Shown: positions 29,674 to 40,900, counted from the stretch's first letter. The stretch: DNA of 64,000 nt from Myxococcota bacterium (GCA_024278455.1 JAJRTE010000165.1:1-64000), one strand, 5' to 3'. Translations and numbers: made by a program. The notes: generated by a model from the letters alone, not told the origin.

Positions 29674-31347
29674 CTACCGATGTCTCTCCACGAGATTCAT
29701 GCCGCAGATGGGGCACGTGCCCGGGCCGTCCTGCACCACGGACGGGTGCATGGAACAGGTCCAGTAGCTGGTCTGCTCCGGTGCCTGGAGCGCTTTGCCC
29801 TGCCCGGCGCTCCCCTGTGACACCTGTTTCTGCTTCGCCTCCAGGCGGGCCTCGAGCAGCTTGGCGACGGCTTCCTGGAGCTGGCTCTCGGAATCGAGGA
29901 GGAACTGCCCGGATGTCACCACCCGTTCTCCCTCCTCGAGCCCGGAAAGGACTTCGGTCCGGTGGTCGGTGCCCATGAGCCCGGTGACGATCTCGCGCGC
30001 TTCGTAGCGGCCCATACCCTTGGCCACGAACACGAGTTGCCGTTCACCGGTGTCGAGGATCGCCTCGGTCGGAAGAATGAGGACGTCCTCCCGCTTCTGT
30101 GCTTCGATGCGGACCGTGGCGAACATGCCCGGCTTGAGCGCGATGCCGGGGTTGGGGAACTCGAGGCGGACGGTCAGTGTGCGGCTGCGCTTGTTGAGCG
30201 TCGGATAGACGTAGGCGACCTGTCCCTCCCAGCGCCTGCCGCGCTGAAACGAGAGTTCCATGGTGGCGGTCTGGCCCTCGCGGACCCAGGGCGCGTCGAA
30301 CTCGTAGACTTCGGCGTTCACCCAGATCTTCCGGAGGTTGCCGATCCGGTAGAGATCTGCTCCGGCCACGACTCGAGCCCCTTGCACGATGTTCTTGTGC
30401 AGCACGTAGCCGGAGCGGGGCGCGGTCACGACCACGTTCCTGTGGGCATTCCCGTCGGCCAGGATGCGTTCGAGATGATACCGGGGAATGTCCCACAGTT
30501 GCAGCCGTCTCGCCGCGGACCTGGCCAGTTCGCTGCCCTTGCCCGCCGTGTTGACGGCGAGCAAGTATTCCTCCTGCGCCGAGACCAGTTCGGGAGAGTA
30601 GATGCTGAAGAGCTTGTCGCCCTTGTCGACGTGCTGCCCTGTCTCGTCGACCCAGATCCGCTCCACCCAGCCGGAAAAGCGGAGGTTGACCACGGAAATC
30701 TCGTTCTCGGCGACGTCCACCTCCCCGATCGTGCGGATGTTCCTGGAGAGAGCGCCACGCTCCACCGCAGCGATCCGCACGCCCATGTTCTGGACGACCA
30801 CCGGATCGATACGGACTACTCCCGCCTTGGACGCCGGACCGTCATCCTCGTATACCGGCACAAGGTCCATGCCCATGGGCGATTTCCCCGGCTTGTCCGA
30901 AATGTAGGTGGGATCCATCGGGGCCACCCAGTACTTGATTTTGCCGGAACGGGACGCGTCACCGGGTTTCGAGCCACCGGCCCCAGTCGCCGCGGCGTTC
31001 CCAGCGGAGGCTTGCCCGGCAGCTTCCCCCGCAACGGGTGACTCCTTCACGACCAGGTCCATTCCGCAGATCGGGCAGGTCCCAGGCGCCTCCTCGATGA
31101 TCGTCGGGTGCATCGGGCAGGTGTAGAAGGTCTCAGCGGCCAACGCAGGGTGGCTCAGCGCGATCCGGGCTAGAGCGCTCGCGCCACTCCCGGGCTCCCG
31201 CAGGCCCTCCATGACCATGGGCACGATTGCCACTCCTGCCAGAACCAGCACGACCAACCCAACGCCCGCTCCGATGAGCCTGGAGCGGCCCCGGCGTCGA
31301 TGTCCTTGTCCGTTTGGCAGATTGTCAGGCTGACGTTCGTTCTTCAT
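29674..31347 (-). CDS. cusB: Efflux RND periplasmic adaptor CusB with three heavy-metal-binding-domain-like segments
   Basis: YTCPMHPTIIEEAPGTCPICGMDLV, YWVAPMDPTYISDKPGKSPMGMDLV and YWTCSMHPSVVQDGPGTCPICGMNLV; HlyD-like core. Confidence 0.9.
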   Translation of the reverse strand: MKNERQPDNLPNGQGHRRRGRSRLIGAGVGLVVLVLAGVAIVPMVMEGLREPGSGASALARIALSHPALAAETFYTCPMHPTIIEEAPGTCPICGMDLVVKESPVAGEAAGQASAGNAAATGAGGSKPGDASRSGKIKYWVAPMDPTYISDKPGKSPMGMDLVPVYEDDGPASKAGVVRIDPVVVQNMGVRIAAVERGALSRNIRTIGEVDVAENEISVVNLRFSGWVERIWVDETGQHVDKGDKLFSIYSPELVSAQEEYLLAVNTAGKGSELARSAARRLQLWDIPRYHLERILADGNAHRNVVVTAPRSGYVLHKNIVQGARVVAGADLYRIGNLRKIWVNAEVYEFDAPWVREGQTATMELSFQRGRRWEGQVAYVYPTLNKRSRTLTVRLEFPNPGIALKPGMFATVRIEAQKREDVLILPTEAILDTGERQLVFVAKGMGRYEAREIVTGLMGTDHRTEVLSGLEEGERVVTSGQFLLDSESQLQEAVAKLLEARLEAKQKQVSQGSAGQGKALQAPEQTSYWTCSMHPSVVQDGPGTCPICGMNLVERHR

Positions 31348-31351
31348 GCTG

Positions 31352-32719
31352 TCACTCTCCTCGTGCACCTCGAGACGCCGGTATGTCGCCGGTAAGCGTC
31401 TCGATCCGCACTCGTTGAATCAGGGTCTCCACCACGGCGACGCTGACCGCGCGCTCGAATTCGAGCAACTGCAGCTCGGCCTGGTAGAGAGAAGCGAAGT
31501 CCGCACGATCCACCTTGTAGGCCGCGAACGTGGCTTCGAGGGTCGTCGTGGCATCCGGAATGAGCCTGGAAGAATAGAAAGCGGCCTTGCCAGCAGCACG
31601 CTCCCACGCGGCGAGCGACGAAGCCAGTTCCGCGTCGATTCGATCGATGGCGGCCAGCCGCGCCTGTTCTATGGCACGGGCCCTCTCGAGCTGCTCCCCC
31701 TGGCGGGCCTTCGAACGCCCCGTGTAGTCGAAGGGCAGGGGCACGGCCACGCCGACCGAGAAGAAATCGGTTCCCGGATCGGTCGCGGCCTGGGCACGTA
31801 TCCGGTAGCCCGCCCAGACAGTGAAGTCCGGCAGCCGCTCGTACCGCGCGAGTTCCGCGGCGCTTCGCCGTGCGTCGGCCTGGGCCGCCATCTGCCGCAG
31901 CCACGGACGATGTGCCAGGGCTTGAGCCTGGAGCCTCTCAAGGGAGGCGGACGCGGGGATGTGGGAGATGTGCGCCGGCGTCGCGATGGGCGTGGTCACG
32001 TCCCGGTGGAGCGCGGCATTGATAGTCGCCGTCAGGGCCGACTCGCGTTCCGCAAAATCTCCCAGATCGTCGGTAAGCCGGCCGCGCAGCACCTCGAGGC
32101 GTAGGAGATCGTGCTGCCCCACCCGCCCCACCTCGTACTTCGCCCTGACAGACTCGATCAGCATGTTCACGAGGTCGATGTGCCTGGCCGTGATGTCGCG
32201 GAGCTGCCGGGTGAGAGCCAGTGCCCAATAGGCTCGCTGGACGGCGCCCCGCACTTGGAGCCGTTTCTCCTCCAACTCCCATTTCCCGGCTTCGATGTCT
32301 CCGGCCACAACGGTGACACGGCGCGCGTTCTTGCCCGGAAGCGGCACTGCCTGCTGCAGCTTGACCTGGAGACCGGACATGGGCGAATCCCCAAGTGCCC
32401 ACGTGTCCCAGGGGACGTTGCTGTATTCTACCGACAATACCGGGTCGGCGAACACGCGAACCGCTTCCGACCGGCGCTCGAGGGCCGCCACTTGCGCTGC
32501 AAGGGCCTCCACGTCCGGGTTCGCCAGCACAGCGATCTCCGCCAGTTCGACCGGATCGTCCGCCAGCCGCTCCTCGGCGCCGTCCCCGGCACGCTCCGAC
32601 GCGTCCCCAGGGCCACCGTCTTGGGCGTCATCCTGGGCCCGCGCCGGAAACACCCCCAACGGACCAAGGGGAATCAGAACCAGCACTGTCAGCATCAGCA
32701 GCAGACGATGTCTCGACAT
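31352..32719 (-). CDS. TolC-like outer membrane efflux protein
   Basis: Signal peptide; OEP coiled-coil repeats; first gene of the cus operon. Confidence 0.87.
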   Translation of the reverse strand: MSRHRLLLMLTVLVLIPLGPLGVFPARAQDDAQDGGPGDASERAGDGAEERLADDPVELAEIAVLANPDVEALAAQVAALERRSEAVRVFADPVLSVEYSNVPWDTWALGDSPMSGLQVKLQQAVPLPGKNARRVTVVAGDIEAGKWELEEKRLQVRGAVQRAYWALALTRQLRDITARHIDLVNMLIESVRAKYEVGRVGQHDLLRLEVLRGRLTDDLGDFAERESALTATINAALHRDVTTPIATPAHISHIPASASLERLQAQALAHRPWLRQMAAQADARRSAAELARYERLPDFTVWAGYRIRAQAATDPGTDFFSVGVAVPLPFDYTGRSKARQGEQLERARAIEQARLAAIDRIDAELASSLAAWERAAGKAAFYSSRLIPDATTTLEATFAAYKVDRADFASLYQAELQLLEFERAVSVAVVETLIQRVRIETLTGDIPASRGARGE

Positions 32720-32831
32720 GCTCTCTCCTGGGGTACCATTTCGTTCCATGGACGTTCCTTTCCGCGGCGCACCCTGCGCAGCCGCCGGTCGCAAGCGACC
32801 TGCGACACGGGTCACCGTCGGTGCGGCAGTA

Positions 32832-32847
32832 CTCAAGATATGTGCCA
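32832..32847 (-). promoter_or_regulatory. Candidate sigma54 promoter TGGCAC-N5-TTGAG upstream of the cus operon
   Basis: Reverse strand TGGCACATATCTTGAG; matches TGGCAC-N5-TTGCW except the -12 GC reads GA. Confidence 0.5.
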
Positions 32848-32984
32848 CGAGGTGGAATGGCACGCACAACGCTCGAAGTTGTAGCGTACCCCCTCGATTC
32901 CGGCAATGCCAGGCTGTTTTTCATCGTGTTCCGCAGGGCAGAGGCGCCGCCGGCGGGGACGACGGACCCCGTGGACTCGGACAG

Positions 32985-33003
32985 TGTAACCTGCATGGTT
33001 ACA
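32985..33003. promoter_or_regulatory. Palindrome TGTAACC-TGCAT-GGTTACA (putative activator site 1)
   Basis: Perfect 7-bp arms; identical arms and spacer length to site 2. Confidence 0.65.
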
Positions 33004-33074
33004 GTTGAGGCGGGTTTCCCCAGTACGGCAGTGGAGGCCGGCCGAAGAGGGGCGGAAATGCGGGAGAAAGACGG

Positions 33075-33093
33075 TGTAACCAGCGGGGTTACA
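33075..33093. promoter_or_regulatory. Palindrome TGTAACC-AGCGG-GGTTACA (putative activator site 2)
   Basis: Perfect 7-bp arms; centre exactly 90 bp from site 1. Confidence 0.65.
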
Positions 33094-33259
33094 GTGGTGT
33101 CTTGCTCTTCCGGACAGCGGCGGAGTGCCGACAGCCCTCCATCGAGACGCCTACCCCAAAACGTTCACGACTCGCCGTTCGCTGCTCGCCTCTCGCGCAT
33201 GGCTGCGCGCAGCAAATGGTACCGTGGACTCGGGAAGCGGAATGCCGGGAGGGTGACGC

Positions 33260-33281
33260 GGCGTCACGGCCCCGTGACGCC
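33260..33281. terminator. Perfect 10-bp inverted repeat GGCGTCACGG-CC-CCGTGACGCC
   Basis: Spans the stop codon of the minus-strand glycosyltransferase. Confidence 0.5.
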
Positions 33282-35027
33282 GCCCGGATCGGGGCCAGAG
33301 TCACCGGCGCGCGTGCGCTCATGGGCTGCCTGGACGACCTGGCCGTTCGCCTCGTACATCCGGGCCAGCCGGCGGTGGACAGCGGCGTTCCCGGTGATGT
33401 CGAAGACATGGATGCTGTAGCCGACGTTGGCGTACATGGGGATGTCGTCGAGCCAACGGTAGTAGTCGTGGTCCCTTTTCAGCGTGGCTTGCCGGTTGAC
33501 CACGCTGATGGCCAGCAACTCCCGTTTCTGGTCCAGGGGCATGAGCGCGCCGGGAAAGGGCGAATCCGGGAGCCCCTGGTAGGTGATGCCGGCAGCCTCC
33601 GGGAGGTGTCCTCCGAAGTAGGAGAGATAGACGTGGTCCACCTGCTCCGTTTCCATGAACGTGCGCAGTTCGGGCAGGGCCTGGCCCCAGTCCACGTTGG
33701 AGTCGGAGAGGTATTTCCAGCCATTGTCCGGACCGCCCGCGAGCTGGTTGAAATAGGGGATGTAGTCAGGGTGGTACCGGAACGACTCGAATCCCAGCCA
33801 GGCCAGCAGGCACGCCACGGTGGTCACGGCGACCCAACGGCGTGCCCGCTCGAGCCGTGCGACCTCAAGGCCGGCCGAGCCAAGGATGCATGCGAGCGGA
33901 AGGCAGGGGAGCATGTACCTGAAGCCGACATCGATTCGCGCGTATGTGATGATGGCGAACCAGGACAAGGCCGGTGCCCACAGCCACTCGAGACGCCTGC
34001 CCTGGAGGCGATCGTGCCGGTGGCGCAGGGCCAGGGCGGTGCCTGCGACCACGAGGAGCAAGGAGGGGAGGGGGGTCTTGAGTCCGGCCGCGACGAGGAA
34101 GTAGGACCACCATCCTCCTGCCCGGTATTCGCCGAGGAAGTAGCTCATACGGGGGACACGGGTATGTCCGGTCATGCCGAGCAGTGCGCCGGCGATGAGG
34201 TCGGCGTTCTGGAACCCGAAGCCGGCCCAGGCGCCGAACGCCGCGAGGGGGAGAAACGCCAGGGCTGGTAGGATGCCACGTCTTCCCTGCTCGAGGACGA
34301 GGAGTCCCATGCAGAGCGGAACCAGGAAGATTCCGGGGTACTTGGTGGCGAACGTGAGCCCGCACAACAGGCCGGCTAGGACGAGGTACGCTGCGGACCT
34401 GTTCTCGGCGTATCGCCACGCGGTGTAGAGCGTGGCCAGGCACATCACCATCAACGGGACGTCGGAGCCGGCCACGGCACAGTGGGCGATGATGTTCGGA
34501 TCGAGCGAAAACAGGGCCAGGGCGATGACGCCTGCCCGTTCGCCTGCGACACGTGCCGCCCACGACGCGACGATGAGGCATCCGAGCAGCCCCCACAGGA
34601 TGCCGGGCAGCCTGGCCAGAAACAGGAGGACCTCCGGGGGGACCGCCCGGGTGAAGAAGAACAGCCTCCCGAATGTCTGCAAGTGGCGGTCAGGGTGGGG
34701 ATCTTCCAGGATCGTCCGCACCGCGGGGATGCCGGGGGAGAAGTCAAGGTCGAGGGGGAGGAGGGGAAGTGCTGAGATTGCCTTGGGGATGGGGGCGTGG
34801 TCACGCCCCAAGGGCATCTCCCCGGTCTTGAGCAGCAGGTAGCCGGCAGCCGTGTCGAAGAGTTCGTCCGGGGTCGCGGACGTGGATTTGGCCACCAAGG
34901 CCACGCGGAAGACCATCTGGGCCATCAATACAACGGCCAGCCATCTCCAGCCCTGGGTCTCGAACCAGGATATGAGCGAACGCGCTCTTCCCACGACGCC
35001 CTCACCATGGCGAAGCTCGGCCGGCAA
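33264..35027 (-). CDS. GT39/PMT-like multi-TM glycosyltransferase
   Basis: 587 aa multi-TM; TPDELFDTAAGY near N-terminus; LARLPGILWGLLGC. Confidence 0.72.
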   Translation of the reverse strand: MPAELRHGEGVVGRARSLISWFETQGWRWLAVVLMAQMVFRVALVAKSTSATPDELFDTAAGYLLLKTGEMPLGRDHAPIPKAISALPLLPLDLDFSPGIPAVRTILEDPHPDRHLQTFGRLFFFTRAVPPEVLLFLARLPGILWGLLGCLIVASWAARVAGERAGVIALALFSLDPNIIAHCAVAGSDVPLMVMCLATLYTAWRYAENRSAAYLVLAGLLCGLTFATKYPGIFLVPLCMGLLVLEQGRRGILPALAFLPLAAFGAWAGFGFQNADLIAGALLGMTGHTRVPRMSYFLGEYRAGGWWSYFLVAAGLKTPLPSLLLVVAGTALALRHRHDRLQGRRLEWLWAPALSWFAIITYARIDVGFRYMLPCLPLACILGSAGLEVARLERARRWVAVTTVACLLAWLGFESFRYHPDYIPYFNQLAGGPDNGWKYLSDSNVDWGQALPELRTFMETEQVDHVYLSYFGGHLPEAAGITYQGLPDSPFPGALMPLDQKRELLAISVVNRQATLKRDHDYYRWLDDIPMYANVGYSIHVFDITGNAAVHRRLARMYEANGQVVQAAHERTRAGDSGPDPGGVTGP

Positions 35028-35879
35028 TCACGGCCCGAAGTATGACGCGCGCACGACTCGAGGTTGGAATGCGAGCATGAAACTGCGTGTACCCGGTGCC
35101 CAACCCGCACGGTACCTGGCAGGGACCGTGTAGTCGCCGAATGTCCGCTCGGTCTCGATTTCACCGCCGTAGACATACCTTCCCCAGACGTCCGGGGAGT
35201 AGGGATTGCCCCAGCGCAAAAGCTGGAACGCCTCGAGCCGTCCATCCGGAGCCACGGTGAGCACGAGGCTCGCCGCGTCATCCTGGACCGGGATTCGGAC
35301 CGCGACCCGCCGGTCGTCCACGGCATCCCACCGGGCGCCGAATTGGGGCAGCAGCACCGCAGGGCACCAGAGCGCATCGACGAGTAGGCGGTCGGCAGCC
35401 CACTTGACCAGGTCCGGGGTGCTCTCCTCGTGCAGAACCGGGATGGTCCGGTGAAGCCACACCTGGGCGTGGGCGAAGTCGTCGAGGTGCCCCTCGACCC
35501 ACCGCCTGCCTGCCTGCTTCGCGCCCGTGGTCGCCCGCCACACGAACCCGTGGGGAGGGACCAGGAGTTCCGAACCCACGAAGGGAAGCCATTTCGAGCC
35601 AAGCTGGAAAGCGCCGGCGACGTCCAGCCGTGCCGCCCGGGGCAGGGCGGCTCCCTCGCGAATGGCATGGCGAAGGTAGCGTTCCGCCGCGTCCGGCAGG
35701 TCCCACACCATGTCCCGGTGAAACGGGCGCTCCGGGGTCTGGGCCCGTGCCCGCTTCTCGAGTTCGAGCCAGCACCGGTTGACCTCGGCCTCGGCCTGCC
35801 TGCGGGTGGTCCTCAACTCGTGCCCGAGCGCCGCGACGGACAGGCCCGCCGCCCATGCGATCCAGCCTCTTGTCGCCAT
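35028..35879 (-). CDS. DUF6544/DUF6920-like protein
   Basis: LPDAAERYLRHAI...GSKWLPF...GFVWRA pattern. Confidence 0.5.
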   Translation of the reverse strand: MATRGWIAWAAGLSVAALGHELRTTRRQAEAEVNRCWLELEKRARAQTPERPFHRDMVWDLPDAAERYLRHAIREGAALPRAARLDVAGAFQLGSKWLPFVGSELLVPPHGFVWRATTGAKQAGRRWVEGHLDDFAHAQVWLHRTIPVLHEESTPDLVKWAADRLLVDALWCPAVLLPQFGARWDAVDDRRVAVRIPVQDDAASLVLTVAPDGRLEAFQLLRWGNPYSPDVWGRYVYGGEIETERTFGDYTVPARYRAGWAPGTRSFMLAFQPRVVRASYFGP

Positions 35880-35960
35880 GTCATGCCTCGTCTTGTCGGG
35901 GCGGCCGCGGTCCCACGCGGTCGTCCCGGTTGTGTCTTCGAGCGGTCCGTGCACCTCTCC

Positions 35961-37688
35961 CTACCGCGCCTGCTTTCCTTGTTGCCTGGCGATCTTGGCC
36001 CAGGTGTCCCGCAGCGTGACGATCCGGTTGAACACGAGATGACCCGGCCTCGAGTCGTGGCGGTCGGTGCAGAAGTACCCCAGCCGTTCGAACTGGTAGC
36101 GGGTCTCCGGGGGGGCGTCCGCCATGCCTGGCTCCACCTTGCACCCGGTGAGAACCTCGAGGGAGTCGGGGTTGATGAAGGTGCGGAAGTCGGTCTTCTT
36201 GTGTCCGGCTGGGTCTGGGACCGTGAAGAGCCGGTCGTAGAGCCGGACCTCGGCCTCCAGCGCGTGCGCGGCCGACACCCAGTGGATGACGCCCTTGACT
36301 TTGCGTCCGTCCGCCGGGTTGCTTCCCAAGGTGGAGGGGTCGTGCGTGCACCGGAGTTCCACGATTTCTCCCGTCCCTGCGTGCTTCACCACCTCTTCGC
36401 ACTTGATGACGAAAGCGTGACGCAGCCGCACCTCGCGCCCCGGTGCGAGCCGGCGGAACTTTCGGGGAGGATCCTCCATGAAGTCGTCACGTTCGATGTA
36501 GACGACGCGGGAGAACGGCATGGTCCGCGTACCGAACGAGGGGTCCTTTGGGTGGACAGGGGCCTCGACCTGCACCACCTGGTCTTCCGGGAAATCGGTG
36601 ATGACCACCCGGAGCGGGCGGAGCACCCCCGTGGCTCGAGGCGCGTGCTTGTCTAGGGCCTCGCGAACAGCATGCTCGAGCAGTGCGATATCGACACGAT
36701 TGTCCGCCTTGGAGACACCCACGCGGTCGCAGAAGTTTCGTATCGCGGCGGGGGGGACGCCTCGCCGCCGGAGACCCTGCAAGGTCGGCAATCGCGGGTC
36801 GTCCCACCCTTTCACGTGGCCTTCCTCCACGAGCTGCTTGAGCTTGCGCTTGCTCGTGATGGTGTAGGTGAGGTCGAGCCGGGCGAACTCGATCTGCTGG
36901 GGGTGGCACGGGACCGGCAACTGGTCGAGCACCCAGTCGTACAAGGGGCGATGATCCTCGAACTCGAGCGTGCACAGGGAATGGGTGATGCCTTCGATCG
37001 CGTCGGAAAGGCAGTGGGTGTAGTCGTACATGGGGTAGATGCACCAGGCATCACCGGTCCGCGGGTGCGGCTTCTTGCGTATCCGGTACAGGATGGGGTC
37101 ACGCATGTTCATGTTGGGGGACTGCATGTCTATCCTGGCGCGGAGCACGTGTTCTCCCTCGTCGAACTCGCCGGCTCGCATGCGTTCGAAAAGATCGAGA
37201 TTCTCCTCCACCGTGCGGTTGCGGTACGGGCTCTCCTTGCCGGGTGTGTAGAAGTCACCACGGTAGTGCTTGATCTCCTCCCCGGAGAGGCTGTCCACGT
37301 AGGCCTTGCCTGTCTCGATGAGCTGGATGGCGTATTCGTGAAGCTGATCGAAGTAGTCGGAGGCGTGGTAGAGGCGATCTCCCCAGTCGAACCCCAGCCA
37401 TGCCACGTCGGCCTCGATGGCCTCGATGTATTCCACCTCCTCGGTGTCCGGATTGGTGTCGTCGAACCGGAGGTTGCACGTACCGCCGAACTCCTCGGCC
37501 ATGCCGAAATTGAGGCAGATCGACTTGGCGTGGCCGATGTGGAGGTAACCGTTGGGTTCCGGGGGGAACCGTGTTGCCACCCGGCCGCCGTTCTTGCCGG
37601 CGCGTAAATCCTGCCGAATGATGTCCCGAATGAAGTGGGACGGCCCGGTCGCTTCCGTGCCGCCATGCTTGTCGTTGTCGCTGCCCAT
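35961..37688 (-). CDS. glnS: Glutaminyl-tRNA synthetase
   Basis: [39 protein letters not shown]. Confidence 0.97.
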   Translation of the reverse strand: MGSDNDKHGGTEATGPSHFIRDIIRQDLRAGKNGGRVATRFPPEPNGYLHIGHAKSICLNFGMAEEFGGTCNLRFDDTNPDTEEVEYIEAIEADVAWLGFDWGDRLYHASDYFDQLHEYAIQLIETGKAYVDSLSGEEIKHYRGDFYTPGKESPYRNRTVEENLDLFERMRAGEFDEGEHVLRARIDMQSPNMNMRDPILYRIRKKPHPRTGDAWCIYPMYDYTHCLSDAIEGITHSLCTLEFEDHRPLYDWVLDQLPVPCHPQQIEFARLDLTYTITSKRKLKQLVEEGHVKGWDDPRLPTLQGLRRRGVPPAAIRNFCDRVGVSKADNRVDIALLEHAVREALDKHAPRATGVLRPLRVVITDFPEDQVVQVEAPVHPKDPSFGTRTMPFSRVVYIERDDFMEDPPRKFRRLAPGREVRLRHAFVIKCEEVVKHAGTGEIVELRCTHDPSTLGSNPADGRKVKGVIHWVSAAHALEAEVRLYDRLFTVPDPAGHKKTDFRTFINPDSLEVLTGCKVEPGMADAPPETRYQFERLGYFCTDRHDSRPGHLVFNRIVTLRDTWAKIARQQGKQAR

Positions 37689-37964
37689 GTCGTCGTTCTC
37701 GTGCTCGAGGTGAATGGTTGATGGCCGGCCGGGCCATGCGGGCGGTTTCCGGATCTTCGCCTGCTCGGCGCCAGCCTCGTGCCTGGGTCAGCATTGTGCA
37801 CCGAACCGGGGCCTGGCCGCAAGTATTGCGTCGAGGTCCGGGGTGATTGCGTTGTCGGGAAGGAAGGGGGAGAGGCTTCCGGCAGGTCGCGCTTCGAAAT
37901 CCGCGCCGCGGTCACAAGCGGAAATCGGGGCAGGACGGTCACGGCGTCCGCCGCGGAATCTTCC

Positions 37965-40900
37965 CTACGGGGAGGTCGTGTCGGCGATGAGATCCACCTC
38001 CCGGGCGAGGAGATTGCCTACCGCGTAGTTGCCGACGTCGAAGCCGTTGCCGCTGGAGAGGCATTGCATGCCGATGGTATGGGTCCCCACCGGGATACCC
38101 GTGTAGACCCGGCTGCGGTGCCACATGCCATGGTGCCCGGTGCCGGTGGAGATCTTGTTGAATGCCCCCTCCTCGTCGTTGCTGGTGAAGGGGAGACCGG
38201 CGTAGCTGCCGGCCCAGAGCCCATCGATGGTGGGCCGGCAAGTGAGCCAGTAGCCGGTGGGCACGTCGTGCGTATCGGTATGAAGGTAGATCTCCAGGCT
38301 GCCCGTGGTCACGTCGGCCTGGGTACGGAAATTGGCCAGATCGTACCACCTGGAGTCCACGCCGTCAGCAATCTCCCAGCCGTTGCCATAGGCGTCCAGG
38401 GACTGGGCCGACTGGTAGAGGGTTTCGTCGAGTTCTCGAGCAATGATGACCGAGGCCCCGTCGGTGACGCCGATGTTCAGGGTGCCCGAGTCGTTGTAGC
38501 ACCGGATGGAGAAGGTGTGGGTTCCGGCGGGGATGTCCTGGTAGGTCCTGGTGTGGTGCCACATGATCCAGCCGTTGTAAGTAGACTCGAGCCCGGCGTA
38601 CCAGAAGGTATTGCCGTAGCCTGGATTGGAAGGAATCGGCGCTCCGTCCATCCACTCGAGGCAGCCTGCATGGCCGCCGGTGCCGATGGGCAGGCTGATG
38701 GTGATCTCCAGGGTTTCACCGGTAGTGTCCATGACCAGGTCGGTCCCCGGGACCTTGACCATCCCACTGGTCACGCCGATGGATGACCCCTGGAGGGAGA
38801 CCGTCTGGGCCACGCGGTCAGGTTCATGGTACTCCCTCGTGATGACGATCGCGGACGAGGTGCCCCGCCCGACGGTCAGCGAGCCGGCGTCGGTGATGCA
38901 CTGGACGGCGACGGTGTGAGGACCCTCCGGGATGTCGTAGTAGATGCGGGTCCGGGTCCACATGCGTGGCTGGCTTCCGTTGTTGTAGCCGGTGTAGTCC
39001 AACCCTTCGATCCAGATGTAGTCTTCGGAGTACCCCTCGAACGATCCGGCCCAGGCCCCGTCGATGGTGGGACGGCAGGCCGAGTGGCTGCCGCCTACCA
39101 GGGGGATGCTCATCTCGATCTCGAGGGGGTCGCCCTTGGTGATCACAACGAACTCGGACCCCACGATGTCGGTCCAGCCCTGGTCCGTGGCCACCGTGGC
39201 GGTGCCCTTCCATCGGTGCTGGTAGACCGGCATGCTCCCGCAGCTTCCGTTGAGGCAGGTGGGCCCTTCGCCGCCTTCGCCGCAGACGACGAAGCAGCCG
39301 CCGCAGTTCTCCGGGTCGTTGTCGAAGTCGATCGCCTGGTCGGATTCATCGACTCGACCGTCGCAGTCGTTGTCCGCGCCGTCACATATCTCCTGCCCGA
39401 ACGGGTTGATCTCGGCGTTCGAATCGTCGCAATCCAGTCCGCCGCAGCCGGTGGGCTGGAACCCGTCGTTGTCGTCGTCCACGTCGTCCACGACCCCGTC
39501 GCAGTTGTCGTCGAAGTCGTTGCAGATCTCGGGCTGGCCGGGATGCACCTCGAACTCGAGGTCGTTGCAGTCTTCGTTGTTGGACACCCAGCGGTCGGAT
39601 GGCGGCGAACAGGCCTCGAGGGGCGTGTCATCGCCACCGTAGCCGTCCTGGTCGGCGTCGTAGTAGTATGCCGTTTTGGCTCCTTCGTCGATGGTCGTGT
39701 CGCAGTCGTTGTCCCTGCTGTCACAGAGTTCGTCCGCACCTGGATAGGTGGTGGTATCCGCGTCGTTGCAGTCATCGGGCTCCAGGGCGTATCCGGCGGG
39801 CAGCGTGCAGCCCTGGATGGTGGCGTAGGTCTGACCGTAGCCGTCGCCGTCGTTATCGAGGTAGAAGGTCGACTTGGCCCCTTCATCGGCAGTGCCGTCG
39901 CAGTCGTTGTCGAGCCCGTCGCACAACTCCTCGGCGTCCGGGTGTACGGCCGGTTCCATGTCGTCGCAGTCGGTGTGGTCCGCCACGTATCCGTCGGGGG
40001 CCGCGCAGGCTTCGGTGGTGACGGTCGCGTCGCCGTAGCCGTCGCTGTCGGCGTCCTGGTAGTAGGTGGTTTTCACGGCCTCGTCGACGGAGGCATCGCA
40101 ATCATCGTCCACGCCGTTGCAGGACTCGTCCGCGTCCGGATGGACCGATGGCTCGAGGTCGTCGCAGTCTCCGCCGGTAGTCACGAACAGGGAGGAAGGC
40201 GGGGCGCAGCCGGTGGTGGACCCCGCCTCACGGCCATAGCCGTCGCCGTCCGCGTCCAGGTAGTAGGTGGTGAGCACGCCTTCATCGACCTGGCCGTCGC
40301 AGTTGTCGTCCTGGTCGTTGCACACTTCTTCTGCATCCGGGTGGATGGCTGCATCGGTGTCGTTGCAATCGTCCCCGTTGGTCGTGTAGCCCTCCGGTTG
40401 CTCACATCCCATCAGGGCGTCGTTGGAGCGGCCATAGCCGTCGCCGTCGCCGTCGAGGTAGAATGGCGTCTCGCCCGACTCGTCGACAGCGCCATCACAG
40501 TTGTTATCCTTGCCGTCGCAGGTTTCGGGGGCGTCCGGGTAGATGGACGGGTCGTTGTCGTCGCAGTCGCCGGTGTGGGCGCCGTAGCCGTCTGGCGCGG
40601 TACAGCCCTGGATGGTAGGCGCCTCGAGGCCCCAGTCGTCGCCGTCCCCGTCGGCGTAGAAGGTGGACAGGACCTCCTCGTCGGTGGTGCCGTCGCAATC
40701 GTTGTCCAGGTCGTCACAGATTTCGATGGCGCCCGGGTAGGTGATGTCGTTGCCATCGTCGCAATCTCCGGGTTGGAGTACGTAGCCCTCGAGCGGATCG
40801 CAGGATTCGACGGTGTCGTCCCCGGTTCCGAACCCATCTCCGTCGGCGTCGGCGTAGTAGTTCTTCAGAGCGCCCTCGTCGATGGTGCCGTTGCAGTTGT

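Noticed and set aside
32858-32873. Plus-strand TGGCAC as another sigma54 promoter
   Set aside because: The -12 element is absent (ACGCT) and no plus-strand gene follows
32985-33093. cus palindromes as extra NikR sites
   Set aside because: Half-sites share a GTTAC core but are inverted (GTAACC...GGTTAC versus GTTAC...GTAAC) and spacing is 5 rather than 14
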